NCBI GenBank assembly: GCA_002791075.1
Contig: PFWI01000282.1
Location: 1 to 11,429 of the forward strand
DNA: 11,429 bases
From: a bacterium (Candidatus Ratteibacteria) CG_4_9_14_3_um_filter_41_21
GTDB lineage: Bacteria > Ratteibacteria > UBA8468
Direction: 5' to 3'
Both the position numbers and the translations under genes were made by a program. This document shows positions 1-5,768 of this stretch, one piece after another (position 1 is the first letter of the stretch; every line of letters starts with the position of its first letter). The notes beneath the pieces were generated by a model. The model saw nothing but the letters and a program-made list of their open reading frames with translations, was not told the DNA's origin and did no database searches.

Positions 1-10
1 TGCCGAACTG

Positions 11-44
11 ATTTGCCCCCCACTACCCCTATCTTAGAAATAGT
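11..44. repeat. Imperfect direct repeat, left copy (att-like, weak)
   Basis: The stretch begins ATTTGCCCC and continues as a C-rich run into CTTAGAAAT. A similar stretch in the same orientation lies at 1371-1404, also beginning ATTTGCCCC and continuing through a C-run into CTTAAAT. The two copies bracket both hicBA modules. The match is imperfect beyond the first nine bases and partly low-complexity, so attachment-site status is only a suggestion. Confidence 0.25.
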
Positions 45-130
45 GAGTAGCAAGGTGGGGTATGTGGATGAAACAGTCAGAAATGATTGGTAGAATAAGA
101 GTTTGGATAACCTTACCCGAAATGTCGGGT

Positions 131-165
131 GGGTTGCAATAATCCCTGAATCTGTGATAGAATAA
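131..165 (+). repeat. Direct repeat copy A, promoter-like, upstream of hicBA-1
   Basis: This 35-nt segment recurs at 639-672. The two share GGGT, GCAATA and a 19-bp identical core, TGAATCTGTGATAGAATAA, with one single-base gap and four substitutions in the 5-nt stretch between the blocks. The copies lie on either side of the first hicB-hicA pair. Each contains a sigma-70-like promoter spacing. Confidence 0.75.
134..163 (+). promoter_or_regulatory. Putative promoter of hicBA-1
   Basis: TTGCAA at 134-139 and TAGAAT at 158-163 are separated by 18 bp and would start transcription near 170, about 40 nt before hicB. A short hairpin (ACCCGA/TCGGGT, 115-130) lies just upstream and could be an operator or chance. 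The elements are imperfect, so this is a moderate call. Confidence 0.45.
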
Positions 166-209
166 ATTGGTTATTAGAATTAGGTATAGAGATAATAGGG
201 GGTGAGAAG

Positions 210-428
210 ATGTTAAGTAACTATACGGCTAAATATACAAAAATAAGTTCTGGTTATATGGGACAATTAGTAGAGTGGCCAGAAGTAATAACAGAAGGAA
301 AAACCTTGGAAGAGTGCAGGGAAATGCTCAAGGATGCTTTACACGAAATGGTGATAGCCTATCACCAACAAAGTAAAGAAGTTCCAATCGGTGGAGCTAT
401 CTTAGAGCAAGTGCCAGTTGAGATTTAG
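210..428 (+). CDS. hicB: HicB-family antitoxin (module 1)
   Basis: Small protein of 72 aa with the HicB/UPF0150 fold signature: a Y-T-A-K-Y-type first strand, a G-x-x-x-x-W-P-E-V turn, then G-K-T-L-E-E-C and an amphipathic helix ending H-E-M-V-I-A-Y. HicB antitoxins bind and block the HicA mRNA interferase and usually repress their own operon. This copy ends right after the partial RNase-H-like domain and has no visible C-terminal helix-turn-helix or ribbon-helix-helix, so DNA binding, if any, must come from elsewhere. The ATG is preceded by GGGGGTGAG, a good ribosome-binding site. The hicA start lies one base after the stop, implying translational coupling. The antitoxin-first order is the reverse of E. 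coli hicAB but common elsewhere. Confidence 0.88.
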   Translation: MLSNYTAKYTKISSGYMGQLVEWPEVITEGKTLEECREMLKDALHEMVIAYHQQSKEVPIGGAILEQVPVEI

Positions 429-429
429 G

Positions 430-618
430 ATGTCAATAAAACGTCGTGACTTAATTAAGTATTTTGAGAAAAGCGGGTTTTATTTATTACGTGAAGGTGG
501 GAAGCATTCTATCTACACAAATGATATAAAGACAATACCAATCAAAAGGCATCGAGAAATTGATAGGATAACAGCAAACGAATTATGCAAGCAGGCTGGG
601 TTAAAACCTAAATTTTGA
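430..618 (+). CDS. hicA: HicA-family toxin, mRNA interferase (module 1)
   Basis: A 62-aa protein of the HicA/YcfA family: a dsRBD-like fold with helix R-D-L-I-K-Y-F-E-K-S-G-F, strand L-L-R-E-G-G-K-H-S-I-Y and a final helix I-T-A-N-E-L-C-K-Q-A-G-L. The conserved histidine in G-G-K-H is H26, the expected catalytic residue of these RNases, which cut mRNA independently of the ribosome. The chosen ATG follows the hicB stop by one base. An in-frame TTG at 418 overlapping hicB would add four residues but has no ribosome-binding site, and the family normally starts close to this ATG. Length is normal for HicA, so the toxin looks intact. It faces a second, convergent hicBA module. Confidence 0.88.
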   Translation: MSIKRRDLIKYFEKSGFYLLREGGKHSIYTNDIKTIPIKRHREIDRITANELCKQAGLKPKF

Positions 619-638
619 CACTGAAAAACTGTCTTTCT

Positions 639-672
639 GGGTGCAATAGTTGTTGAATCTGTGATAGAATAA
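639..672 (+). repeat. Direct repeat copy B, promoter-like, downstream of hicA-1
   Basis: Second copy of the 131-165 repeat, 34 nt, with the same 19-bp core. It keeps the promoter geometry: GTGCAA at 641-646, an 18-bp spacer and TAGAAT at 665-670. It points toward the convergent second hicBA module, so a transcript started here would run antisense to hicA-2 and hicB-2. Confidence 0.7.
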
Positions 673-805
673 CTTCGGGATACTTGTAGATTTCTCTCCA
701 GTTTAGGGTTCTATAATCGTCCCATCCGGGGAGCTGACGGGTTAAGTAGGAATTATCCTATCTTATAAGAAAAAGGCTAAAGGTGTTGCTTTTCTCAAAG
801 AACTT
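673..805. other. Intergenic region between the two hicA genes, short inverted repeats
   Basis: No gene is visible here. It holds small palindromes: TAGGA-ATTA-TCCTA, the self-complementary TCTTATAAGA, and a CGTCCC...GACG arrangement near 719-738. It could be the body of a small RNA started from repeat copy B, or shared 3' sequence of the two convergent modules. No convincing intrinsic terminator was found. Confidence 0.3.
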
Positions 806-1039
806 TTATTTTTTAGTTTTAAGTTTAAGGAATTCTTCAACACTTAAGCCCGCTCTTTTAATCTGAGTTCGAAGGAGAGCAGGGGCTACTTCTTTATGGT
901 CAAGAATTACGAGAATCGGAAGACCGGGCCGTTCATTATACAAAATCATATGGCTTCCCTCTTGGCGCTCCAAATAATAACCAACATTAGAGAATATCTT
1001 TACCGCTTTCCTTCCAGAGATATTGGAGAGCCTCCCCAT
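806..1039 (-). CDS. hicA: HicA-family toxin, mRNA interferase (module 2)
   Basis: A 77-aa HicA/YcfA-type protein: helix S-G-R-K-A-V-K-I-F-S-N-V-G-Y, strand L-E-R-Q-E-G-S-H-M-I-L-Y containing the classic G-S-H motif (H30, presumed catalytic), then L-P-I-L-V-I-L-D-H-K-E-V and the closing helix L-L-R-T-Q-I-K-R-A-G-L-S-V-E-E-F. It differs strongly from the HicA at 430-618, so the two modules are not a recent tandem duplication. The ATG overlaps the hicB-2 stop by one base (TGATG), and GGGAG within the hicB-2 end gives a ribosome-binding site. The predicted role is inhibition of translation by mRNA cleavage, held in check by the adjacent HicB. Confidence 0.92.
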   Translation of the reverse strand: MGRLSNISGRKAVKIFSNVGYYLERQEGSHMILYNERPGLPILVILDHKEVAPALLRTQIKRAGLSVEEFLKLKTKK

Positions 1040-1260
1040 CAGACTCCCACTTCTACAAAGCGAACCTCCTCAGAAGGAACAATTCTGTGATGCTCCCGTA
1101 AAACCTTAAGATAACCTTTAATTGCCTCTTGAATATTCTTTAGAGCCTTTTCTTCACTCTTTCCTTGAGACATACAGCCCGGTAAGGAAGGCACATCAGC
1201 GACAAATCCTTGATAGTCAGGGTCATACTCTAAATAGACCTTAAACTTTGTTTTTTGCAT
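1039..1260 (-). CDS. hicB: HicB-family antitoxin (module 2)
   Basis: A 73-aa HicB/UPF0150 protein with the typical order: F-K-V-Y-L-E-Y-D-P-D-Y-Q-G-F-V-A-D-V-P strand pair, the S-L-P-G-C-M-S-Q-G-K-S-E-E-K-A-L turn and helix, then N-I-Q-E-A-I-K-G-Y-L. This is the textbook signature (D-x-P-x-L-P-G-C, G-x-T/S-x-E-E-A). Like the other HicB it lacks a C-terminal DNA-binding domain. A very strong ribosome-binding site (AAAGGAGAGGAGA) and a sigma-70 promoter precede it. Expression probably favours the antitoxin, the first and best-translated gene of the pair. Confidence 0.93.
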   Translation of the reverse strand: MQKTKFKVYLEYDPDYQGFVADVPSLPGCMSQGKSEEKALKNIQEAIKGYLKVLREHHRIVPSEEVRFVEVGV

Positions 1261-1280
1261 TCTCCTCTCCTTTTAAGAAA

Positions 1281-1309
1281 ATTATAACATTAACAAGAAG
1301 AAAAATCAA
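1281..1309 (-). promoter_or_regulatory. Sigma-70 promoter of hicBA-2
   Basis: Read on the minus strand: TTGATT (1309-1304), a 17-bp spacer, then a perfect TATAAT (1286-1281), followed after 20 bases by the hicB-2 ATG with a strong Shine-Dalgarno in between. Transcription would start near 1274. Confidence 0.75.
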
Positions 1310-1370
1310 AAAGTTTTTTATGATACAATTTCTCTCGGATAAGGTAACTCTTTTTGGAAATGATAAGTCA

Positions 1371-1404
1371 ATTTGCCCCTACATCCCCCCTCTTAAATTT
1401 TGGT
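1371..1404. repeat. Imperfect direct repeat, right copy (att-like, weak)
   Basis: Counterpart of 11-44: ATTTGCCCC, a C-rich run, then CTTAAAT. It runs directly into the tandem 12-bp repeats at 1398-1421. With the broken tRNA-Ile gene 150 bp further on, this could mark one edge of an inserted segment. Confidence 0.25.
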
Positions 1405-1421
1405 GTCCGTTTTGGTGTCCG
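1398..1421. repeat. Two perfect tandem 12-bp repeats
   Basis: TTTTGGTGTCCG occurs twice back to back (1398-1409 and 1410-1421). A looser 10-bp tandem, TAAATTGATG/TAAATTGGTG, follows at 1441-1460. On the minus strand the 12-mer reads as open frames (for example L-T-D-T-K-T-D-T-K-I-stop). This could be the worn 3' end of a gene, possibly an integrase, but no recombinase motif is present. Confidence 0.6.
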
Positions 1422-1465
1422 TTAGAGGTATAAAATGGGGTAAATTGATGTAAATTGGTGGAGAC

Positions 1466-1506
1466 AAAAAAATGGCGGAGAAGCTTGCTATCACTTGCTT
1501 TTCCGC
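1466..1506 (-). terminator. Intrinsic terminator after the tRNA-Ile remnant
   Basis: On the minus strand a 10-bp stem (arms 1506-1497 and 1484-1475, one G-T pair) with a 12-nt loop is followed two bases later by seven T's (1472-1466). It would end transcription coming from the tRNA-Ile fragment. Confidence 0.75.
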
Positions 1507-1537
1507 ACTATTGTTGAATTTGCTGATTTTGTCCAAA

Positions 1538-1582
1538 TCGCCTTATCAGGACAGTGCTCTAACCAGGCTGAGCTATGCGCCC
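1538..1582 (-). pseudogene. tRNA-Ile (GAU) 5' half, truncated
   Basis: The minus strand from 1582 reads as a canonical tRNA-Ile: acceptor 5' strand GGGCGCA, TA, D-stem GCTC/GAGC with an AGCCTGGTTA loop, then anticodon loop CTGATAA with anticodon GAU (1547-1545). Similarity stops there. The 3' anticodon strand (GGCGA) pairs poorly with CTGTC, no GGTTCGAATCC-type T-arm follows, and the required TGCGCCC acceptor strand is absent before the terminator at 1506. The gene therefore looks cut off just after the anticodon arm and cannot give a normal tRNA. tRNA-Ile(GAU) is the usual occupant of 16S-23S spacers, which fits its place downstream of 16S, although a terminator now separates the two. Confidence 0.75.
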
Positions 1583-1594
1583 GAATTTCCAATA

Positions 1595-1623
1595 ATTATA
1601 ATTTGTTTTGTTAAAAAAGTAAA
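1595..1623 (-). promoter_or_regulatory. Putative promoter of the tRNA-Ile remnant
   Basis: On the minus strand TTTACT (1623-1618), a 17-bp spacer and a perfect TATAAT (1600-1595) lie 12 nt ahead of the tRNA 5' end. The -35 overlaps the 16S terminator stem. The -10 and its spacing are good; the -35 matches four of six positions. Confidence 0.5.
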
Positions 1624-1650
1624 GCCCAGATCTTTAAGTCTGGGCTTTAC
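1613..1650 (-). terminator. Intrinsic terminator of the 16S rRNA unit
   Basis: On the minus strand a perfect 12-bp stem (arms 1650-1639 and 1630-1619, sequence GTAAAGCCCAGA and its complement) with an 8-nt loop is followed immediately by six T's (1618-1613). It lies about 47 nt past the 16S 3' end, directly after the processing-stem arm. Nothing like a 23S gene follows. Confidence 0.92.
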
Positions 1651-1654
1651 CGTA

Positions 1655-1678
1655 AATAAGGATGTGTAAGGCAAGGTC
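1655..1678 (-). other. 16S trailer arm of the processing stem
   Basis: The trailer TACACATCCTTATT (minus strand, 1668-1655) pairs with leader AATAAGGAGTGTA (3321-3309) in a 13-bp helix with one bulged base; partial pairing extends further through the CCTTG/CGAGG region. A helix joining leader and trailer is the usual RNase III substrate releasing pre-16S rRNA. Both arms being intact shows this unit is processed independently of any 23S. Confidence 0.75.
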
Positions 1679-1696
1679 ATTATATTCACTCCTTTA

Positions 1697-3279
<1,583 letters not shown>

Positions 3280-3300
3280 TATTCAGTTATTTACCGTTGG

Positions 3301-3321
3301 CCTCGCGATACACTCCTTATT
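3301..3321 (-). other. 16S leader arm of the processing stem
   Basis: Minus-strand leader AATAAGGAGTGTA (3321-3309) continuing into TCGCGAGG; it is the partner of the trailer arm at 1655-1678. It sits between boxA and the mature 16S 5' end, as in other bacterial pre-16S leaders. Confidence 0.75.
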
Positions 3322-3336
3322 AGTTTTCAAAGAACT
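3322..3336 (-). promoter_or_regulatory. boxA antitermination element of the 16S leader
   Basis: Minus strand AGTTCTTTGAAAACT is nearly identical to the boxA of Bacillus rRNA operons (TGTTCTTTGAAAACT). boxA RNA recruits NusB-NusE so that rRNA transcription resists Rho. It would lie only a few bases after the predicted P2 start. Confidence 0.85.
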
Positions 3337-3339
3337 TTA

Positions 3340-3348
3340 TGGTATAAT
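3340..3348 (+). promoter_or_regulatory. Extended -10 promoter candidate for mnmE
   Basis: Plus strand TG-G-TATAAT matches the extended -10 pattern TGnTATAAT; the -35 position (TTAGTT) is weak. It would give a leader of about 95 nt before the mnmE ATG. Its TATAAT overlaps the -10 of rRNA promoter P2 on the other strand through the palindrome TATAATTATA, so the two promoters would compete. Another TATAAT at 3438-3443 lies too close to the ATG for anything but a leaderless transcript. Confidence 0.5.
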
Positions 3349-3375
3349 TATATGTTCTTAAAAAATCTTTGTCAA
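3347..3375 (-). promoter_or_regulatory. rRNA promoter P2 (perfect consensus)
   Basis: Minus strand TTGACA (3375-3370), exactly 17 bp, TATAAT (3352-3347): both hexamers and the spacing match the sigma-70 consensus. The start would be near 3340, just ahead of boxA. Confidence 0.92.
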
Positions 3376-3404
3376 GTCAAGAGCAAGCAAGAAATTTCTC
3401 TTGA

Positions 3405-3433
3405 ATATTACAACAGAAAAAAATCTTTGTCAA
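3405..3433 (-). promoter_or_regulatory. rRNA promoter P1 (upstream tandem promoter)
   Basis: Minus strand TTGACA (3433-3428), 17-bp spacer, TAATAT (3410-3405), 58 bp upstream of P2. The two promoters share the 16-bp direct repeat TTGACAAAGATTTTTT. Tandem P1/P2 promoters are typical of strongly expressed, growth-regulated rRNA genes. Confidence 0.8.
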
Positions 3434-3450
3434 ATTTTATAATTAAAAAT

Positions 3451-4827
3451 ATGAAAACAGATACAATCTGCGCGGTTTCCACTCCGTTAGGGATAAGCGG
3501 CATTGGCATTATCAGGTTGTCCGGTCCTAGAACCTATCCTATCCTTGATAAAATTTTTGTCCCTAAAAAAAACGAAAAAGTTTCCTCTTTCCCCAGCCAT
3601 TCAATTCACTATGGCCATATCCTTGAGCACGGCAAAATTATCGATGAGATTTTGCTCACCATTATGCGCGCGCCAAAAAGTTATACCCGGGAGGATATGG
3701 CCGAGATTGGCTGCCATGGGGGTTATCTCCCTTTAAAAAAGGTTTTTTCTCTTTGCCTTAAACAGGGGGCTCGCCTGGCCACGGAAGGGGAATTCACTAA
3801 AAGAGCGTTCCTTAATGGCCGGATTGATTTGGCTCAGGCCGAGGCAATAATTGATATTATCAATTCCAAAACGGAAAGGGGGCTGGAGACATCCCTGTTG
3901 CAATTGAAGGGAGGCCTTTCCCGGGAAATTGAAAAACTTAAGGCAAAGATGATGTCTCTTTTAGCCAGGATTGAAGTCGCCCTTGATTTTGCTGAGGAAG
4001 ACTTAGAGTTCATCACCGATGCGAAAATTGAGGATGAATTATCTAAAATAAAAATGCAGGTCGGGAAACTGCTTGCAGGAGCGGAAACCGGCAAAATCAT
4101 TAATCAGGGAATCAACACTGCAATCCTTGGTTCTCCTAATGTCGGGAAATCAAGCCTTCTCAACGCTCTGCTAAAGGAGAATCGGGCCATCGTCACCGAA
4201 ATCCCCGGGACCACCAGAGACACCATCGAGGAAACCATAAACTTAAAGGGAATCCCCTTAAAAATCATTGATACCGCAGGAATCAGAAAAACAAGAAAAC
4301 CCATTGAAATAGAGGGAGTAAGAAGGAGCAAGGAATGGCTGAAGAAAGCTGACGTTGCCCTGCTGGTTTTGGATGGCAACCGGGCTCTTTCCCGAGACGA
4401 TTTAGAATTAATTAAAGAAACCCGGGAGCAAAAATCCGTTTTTATTCTCAATAAAATTGACCTTCCTCTAAAAATCAATCTTAATGAGTTGAAAAAACAC
4501 GCCCGGGGAAGGAAGATTGCTGAAATCTCAGCCACTAAAAAAATCGGCTTGGAAAATTTAGAAAAAATAATTTATAATCTTATCTGGGATGGGAAAGTTT
4601 ATTCTGCCGACCAGACTCTCATTATTAATTGCCGCCACCAGGAACTTCTTTTTAACGCGGACAAAAATATTAGTAATGCTTTAAGGTCGGTAAAAAATAA
4701 AAAATCCTTTGAATTTGTCGCTTCCGACTTGCGGGAGGGATTGGAAAGCCTCAATCAAATAATCGGCAAAAATCTCTCCGAAGAGGTTTTGAATGAAATC
4801 TTCTCTCATTTCTGCGTCGGCAAGTAA
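3451..4827 (+). CDS. mnmE: tRNA modification GTPase MnmE
   Basis: A 458-aa protein, the normal MnmE length. With MnmG it forms the complex that adds (carboxymethyl)aminomethyl groups to U34 of certain tRNAs, using tetrahydrofolate, FAD and GTP hydrolysis. The N-terminal folate-binding domain starts with T-I-C-A-V-S-T-P-L-G-I-S-G-I-G-I-I-R-L-S-G. A helical domain is split by the G domain: G1 G-S-P-N-V-G-K-S (227-234), G2 G-T-T-R-D-T (253-258), G3 D-T-A-G (274-277), G4 N-K-I-D (334-337), G5 S-A-T (360-362). The chain ends in F-C-V-G-K with the conserved cysteine C455. An upstream in-frame ATG at 3352 would add 33 residues, but that stretch carries both rRNA promoters and resembles no MnmE N-terminus, so 3451 is preferred. 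No good Shine-Dalgarno precedes it. Its stop is 14 bp from that of the convergent OFOR beta gene. Confidence 0.97.
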   Translation: MKTDTICAVSTPLGISGIGIIRLSGPRTYPILDKIFVPKKNEKVSSFPSHSIHYGHILEHGKIIDEILLTIMRAPKSYTREDMAEIGCHGGYLPLKKVFSLCLKQGARLATEGEFTKRAFLNGRIDLAQAEAIIDIINSKTERGLETSLLQLKGGLSREIEKLKAKMMSLLARIEVALDFAEEDLEFITDAKIEDELSKIKMQVGKLLAGAETGKIINQGINTAILGSPNVGKSSLLNALLKENRAIVTEIPGTTRDTIEETINLKGIPLKIIDTAGIRKTRKPIEIEGVRRSKEWLKKADVALLVLDGNRALSRDDLELIKETREQKSVFILNKIDLPLKINLNELKKHARGRKIAEISATKKIGLENLEKIIYNLIWDGKVYSADQTLIINCRHQELLFNADKNISNALRSVKNKKSFEFVASDLREGLESLNQIIGKNLSEEVLNEIFSHFCVGK

Positions 4828-4841
4828 TCGGCTTTAATCTT

Positions 4842-5579
4842 TTACGCTTTATCCTTGACTACCCCGAGAGGGAAAACCGGAATCATCTTTTCTTTAATCC
4901 AGGTAAGAGATTCTTGCGGGGAAAGACCCCAGGTGGTCGGACAGGCAGAAAGGACTTCCACTAAAGAAAATCCCTTTTGTTCCAGTTGATTGCGAAATGC
5001 TTTTTTAATTGCCTGTTTGGCTTTTAGGATATGCGGAACTGAATCAAGAGCCACCCGCTCCAAATAAACCACTCCTTCAAGGGAAGACAAAAGTTCGCAG
5101 ACCTTAATCGGATAACCATCCAGTTGTGAATTCCTTCCCGCTCTGGTAGTTGTAGTCTTCTGGCCTAAAATGGTAGTGGGGGCCATCTGCCCTTTAGTCA
5201 TTCCATAGACCGCATTGTTGATAAAAATAACAGTGATATTTTCTCCCCGGTTGGCGCTATGGATGATTTCCGCGGTCCCGATCGCGGCAAGATCCCCATC
5301 CCCCTGGTAGGTAAAGACTACCTTTCCGGGATGAACCCTTTTAATACCGGTGGCAACTGCCGGCGGACGGCCATGGGCGGCCTCAGTTACATCAAAATTC
5401 CAGTAATCATAAGCCAAAACTGCGCAACCCACCGGAGCAATTCCGATAGTTTTCTCCCTGATTTTCAATTCATCTACTACTTCGGCAACAAGCCGATGGG
5501 CAATGCCATGGCCGCAACCAGGACAGTAGATTGTTTTCTCGGAAGTTAAACTTTTCGGCCGGCCAAATATCTTTTTCAT
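4842..5579 (-). CDS. 2-oxoacid:ferredoxin oxidoreductase, beta (TPP-binding) subunit
   Basis: A 245-aa thiamine-diphosphate subunit of the KorB/VorA type. Such enzymes convert a 2-oxoacid plus CoA to acyl-CoA and CO2, passing electrons to ferredoxin; some run in reverse to fix CO2. The sequence shows C-P-G-C-G-H-G (19-25), G-C-A-V-L-A-Y-D-Y-W, the cofactor/Mg motif G-D-G-D (93-96) with N-N-A-V-Y-G-M-T-K-G-Q (121-131), and the family ending S-A-C-P-T-T-W-G-L-S-P. It is the last gene of the minus-strand run, about 190 bp after the alpha subunit, with an inverted-repeat element between. Motifs suit 2-oxoglutarate or branched-chain 2-oxoacid enzymes; the substrate cannot be fixed from sequence. 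No gamma subunit or ferredoxin gene is nearby. Confidence 0.93.
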   Translation of the reverse strand: MKKIFGRPKSLTSEKTIYCPGCGHGIAHRLVAEVVDELKIREKTIGIAPVGCAVLAYDYWNFDVTEAAHGRPPAVATGIKRVHPGKVVFTYQGDGDLAAIGTAEIIHSANRGENITVIFINNAVYGMTKGQMAPTTILGQKTTTTRAGRNSQLDGYPIKVCELLSSLEGVVYLERVALDSVPHILKAKQAIKKAFRNQLEQKGFSLVEVLSACPTTWGLSPQESLTWIKEKMIPVFPLGVVKDKA

Positions 5580-5584
5580 ATCCT

Positions 5585-5764
5585 TTTAACCACGATATTC
5601 TCGCGAATTAATCTAATTAAGAACTTAACCACAAAGGCGCCAAGTCTCAAAGAACAACCAAGAAAAAATTTAGTTATAACTCTTGGTGAACTTTGTGTTC
5701 TCTGTGCCTCTGTGGTGAATATTATTTTTTAATTCGTATAATTTGAGCAATTCGTGGTTGCATT
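5585..5764. repeat. Nested inverted-repeat element between OFOR alpha and beta
   Basis: The whole spacer is palindromic on two levels. The outer arms are AACCACGAT...CGAATTAA (from 5588) and AATTCGTATAA...AATTCGTGGTT (to 5759). The inner arms are ACCACAAAGGCGCCAAG... (from 5628) and the complementary ...TTTGTGTTCTCTGTGCCTC, TGTGGTGAA (to about 5719), which close over CCAAGA/TCTTGG and a short loop near 5664-5680. The inner sequence belongs to the widespread ACCACAGAGGCACAGAG type of interspersed repeat. Its terminal 11-mer AATTCGTGGTT is identical to the end of the element at 11350-11404, which indicates a family. It has no coding capacity; as RNA it would form a long imperfect hairpin inside an operon. 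Confidence 0.8.
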
Positions 5765-5768
5765 TTAT

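Noticed and set aside
131..672. CRISPR-like interpretation of the two 34-35-nt direct repeats
   Set aside because: There are only two copies, about 500 bp apart with genes between them, no spacer array and no cas genes.
1521..1540. GATTT-GGACA-AAATC hairpin as a T-arm completing the tRNA-Ile
   Set aside because: The loop is five bases without TTCGA-like residues, and no acceptor strand complementary to GGGCGCA follows.
1248..1669. Two plus-strand open frames across the repeats, terminators and tRNA remnant
   Set aside because: They read through two minus-strand terminators, promoter elements and the tRNA fragment, and encode low-quality sequence with no recognisable domain.
3352..3450. N-terminal extension of mnmE from the upstream ATG at 3352
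   Set aside because: The segment carries the P1 and P2 rRNA promoter elements, has no ribosome-binding site and does not resemble MnmE N-termini, which begin at the T-I-x-A-x-S-T-P region as from 3451.
3834..4535. Long antisense frames within mnmE
   Set aside because: They are shadows of a well-supported coding gene with no homology features of their own.
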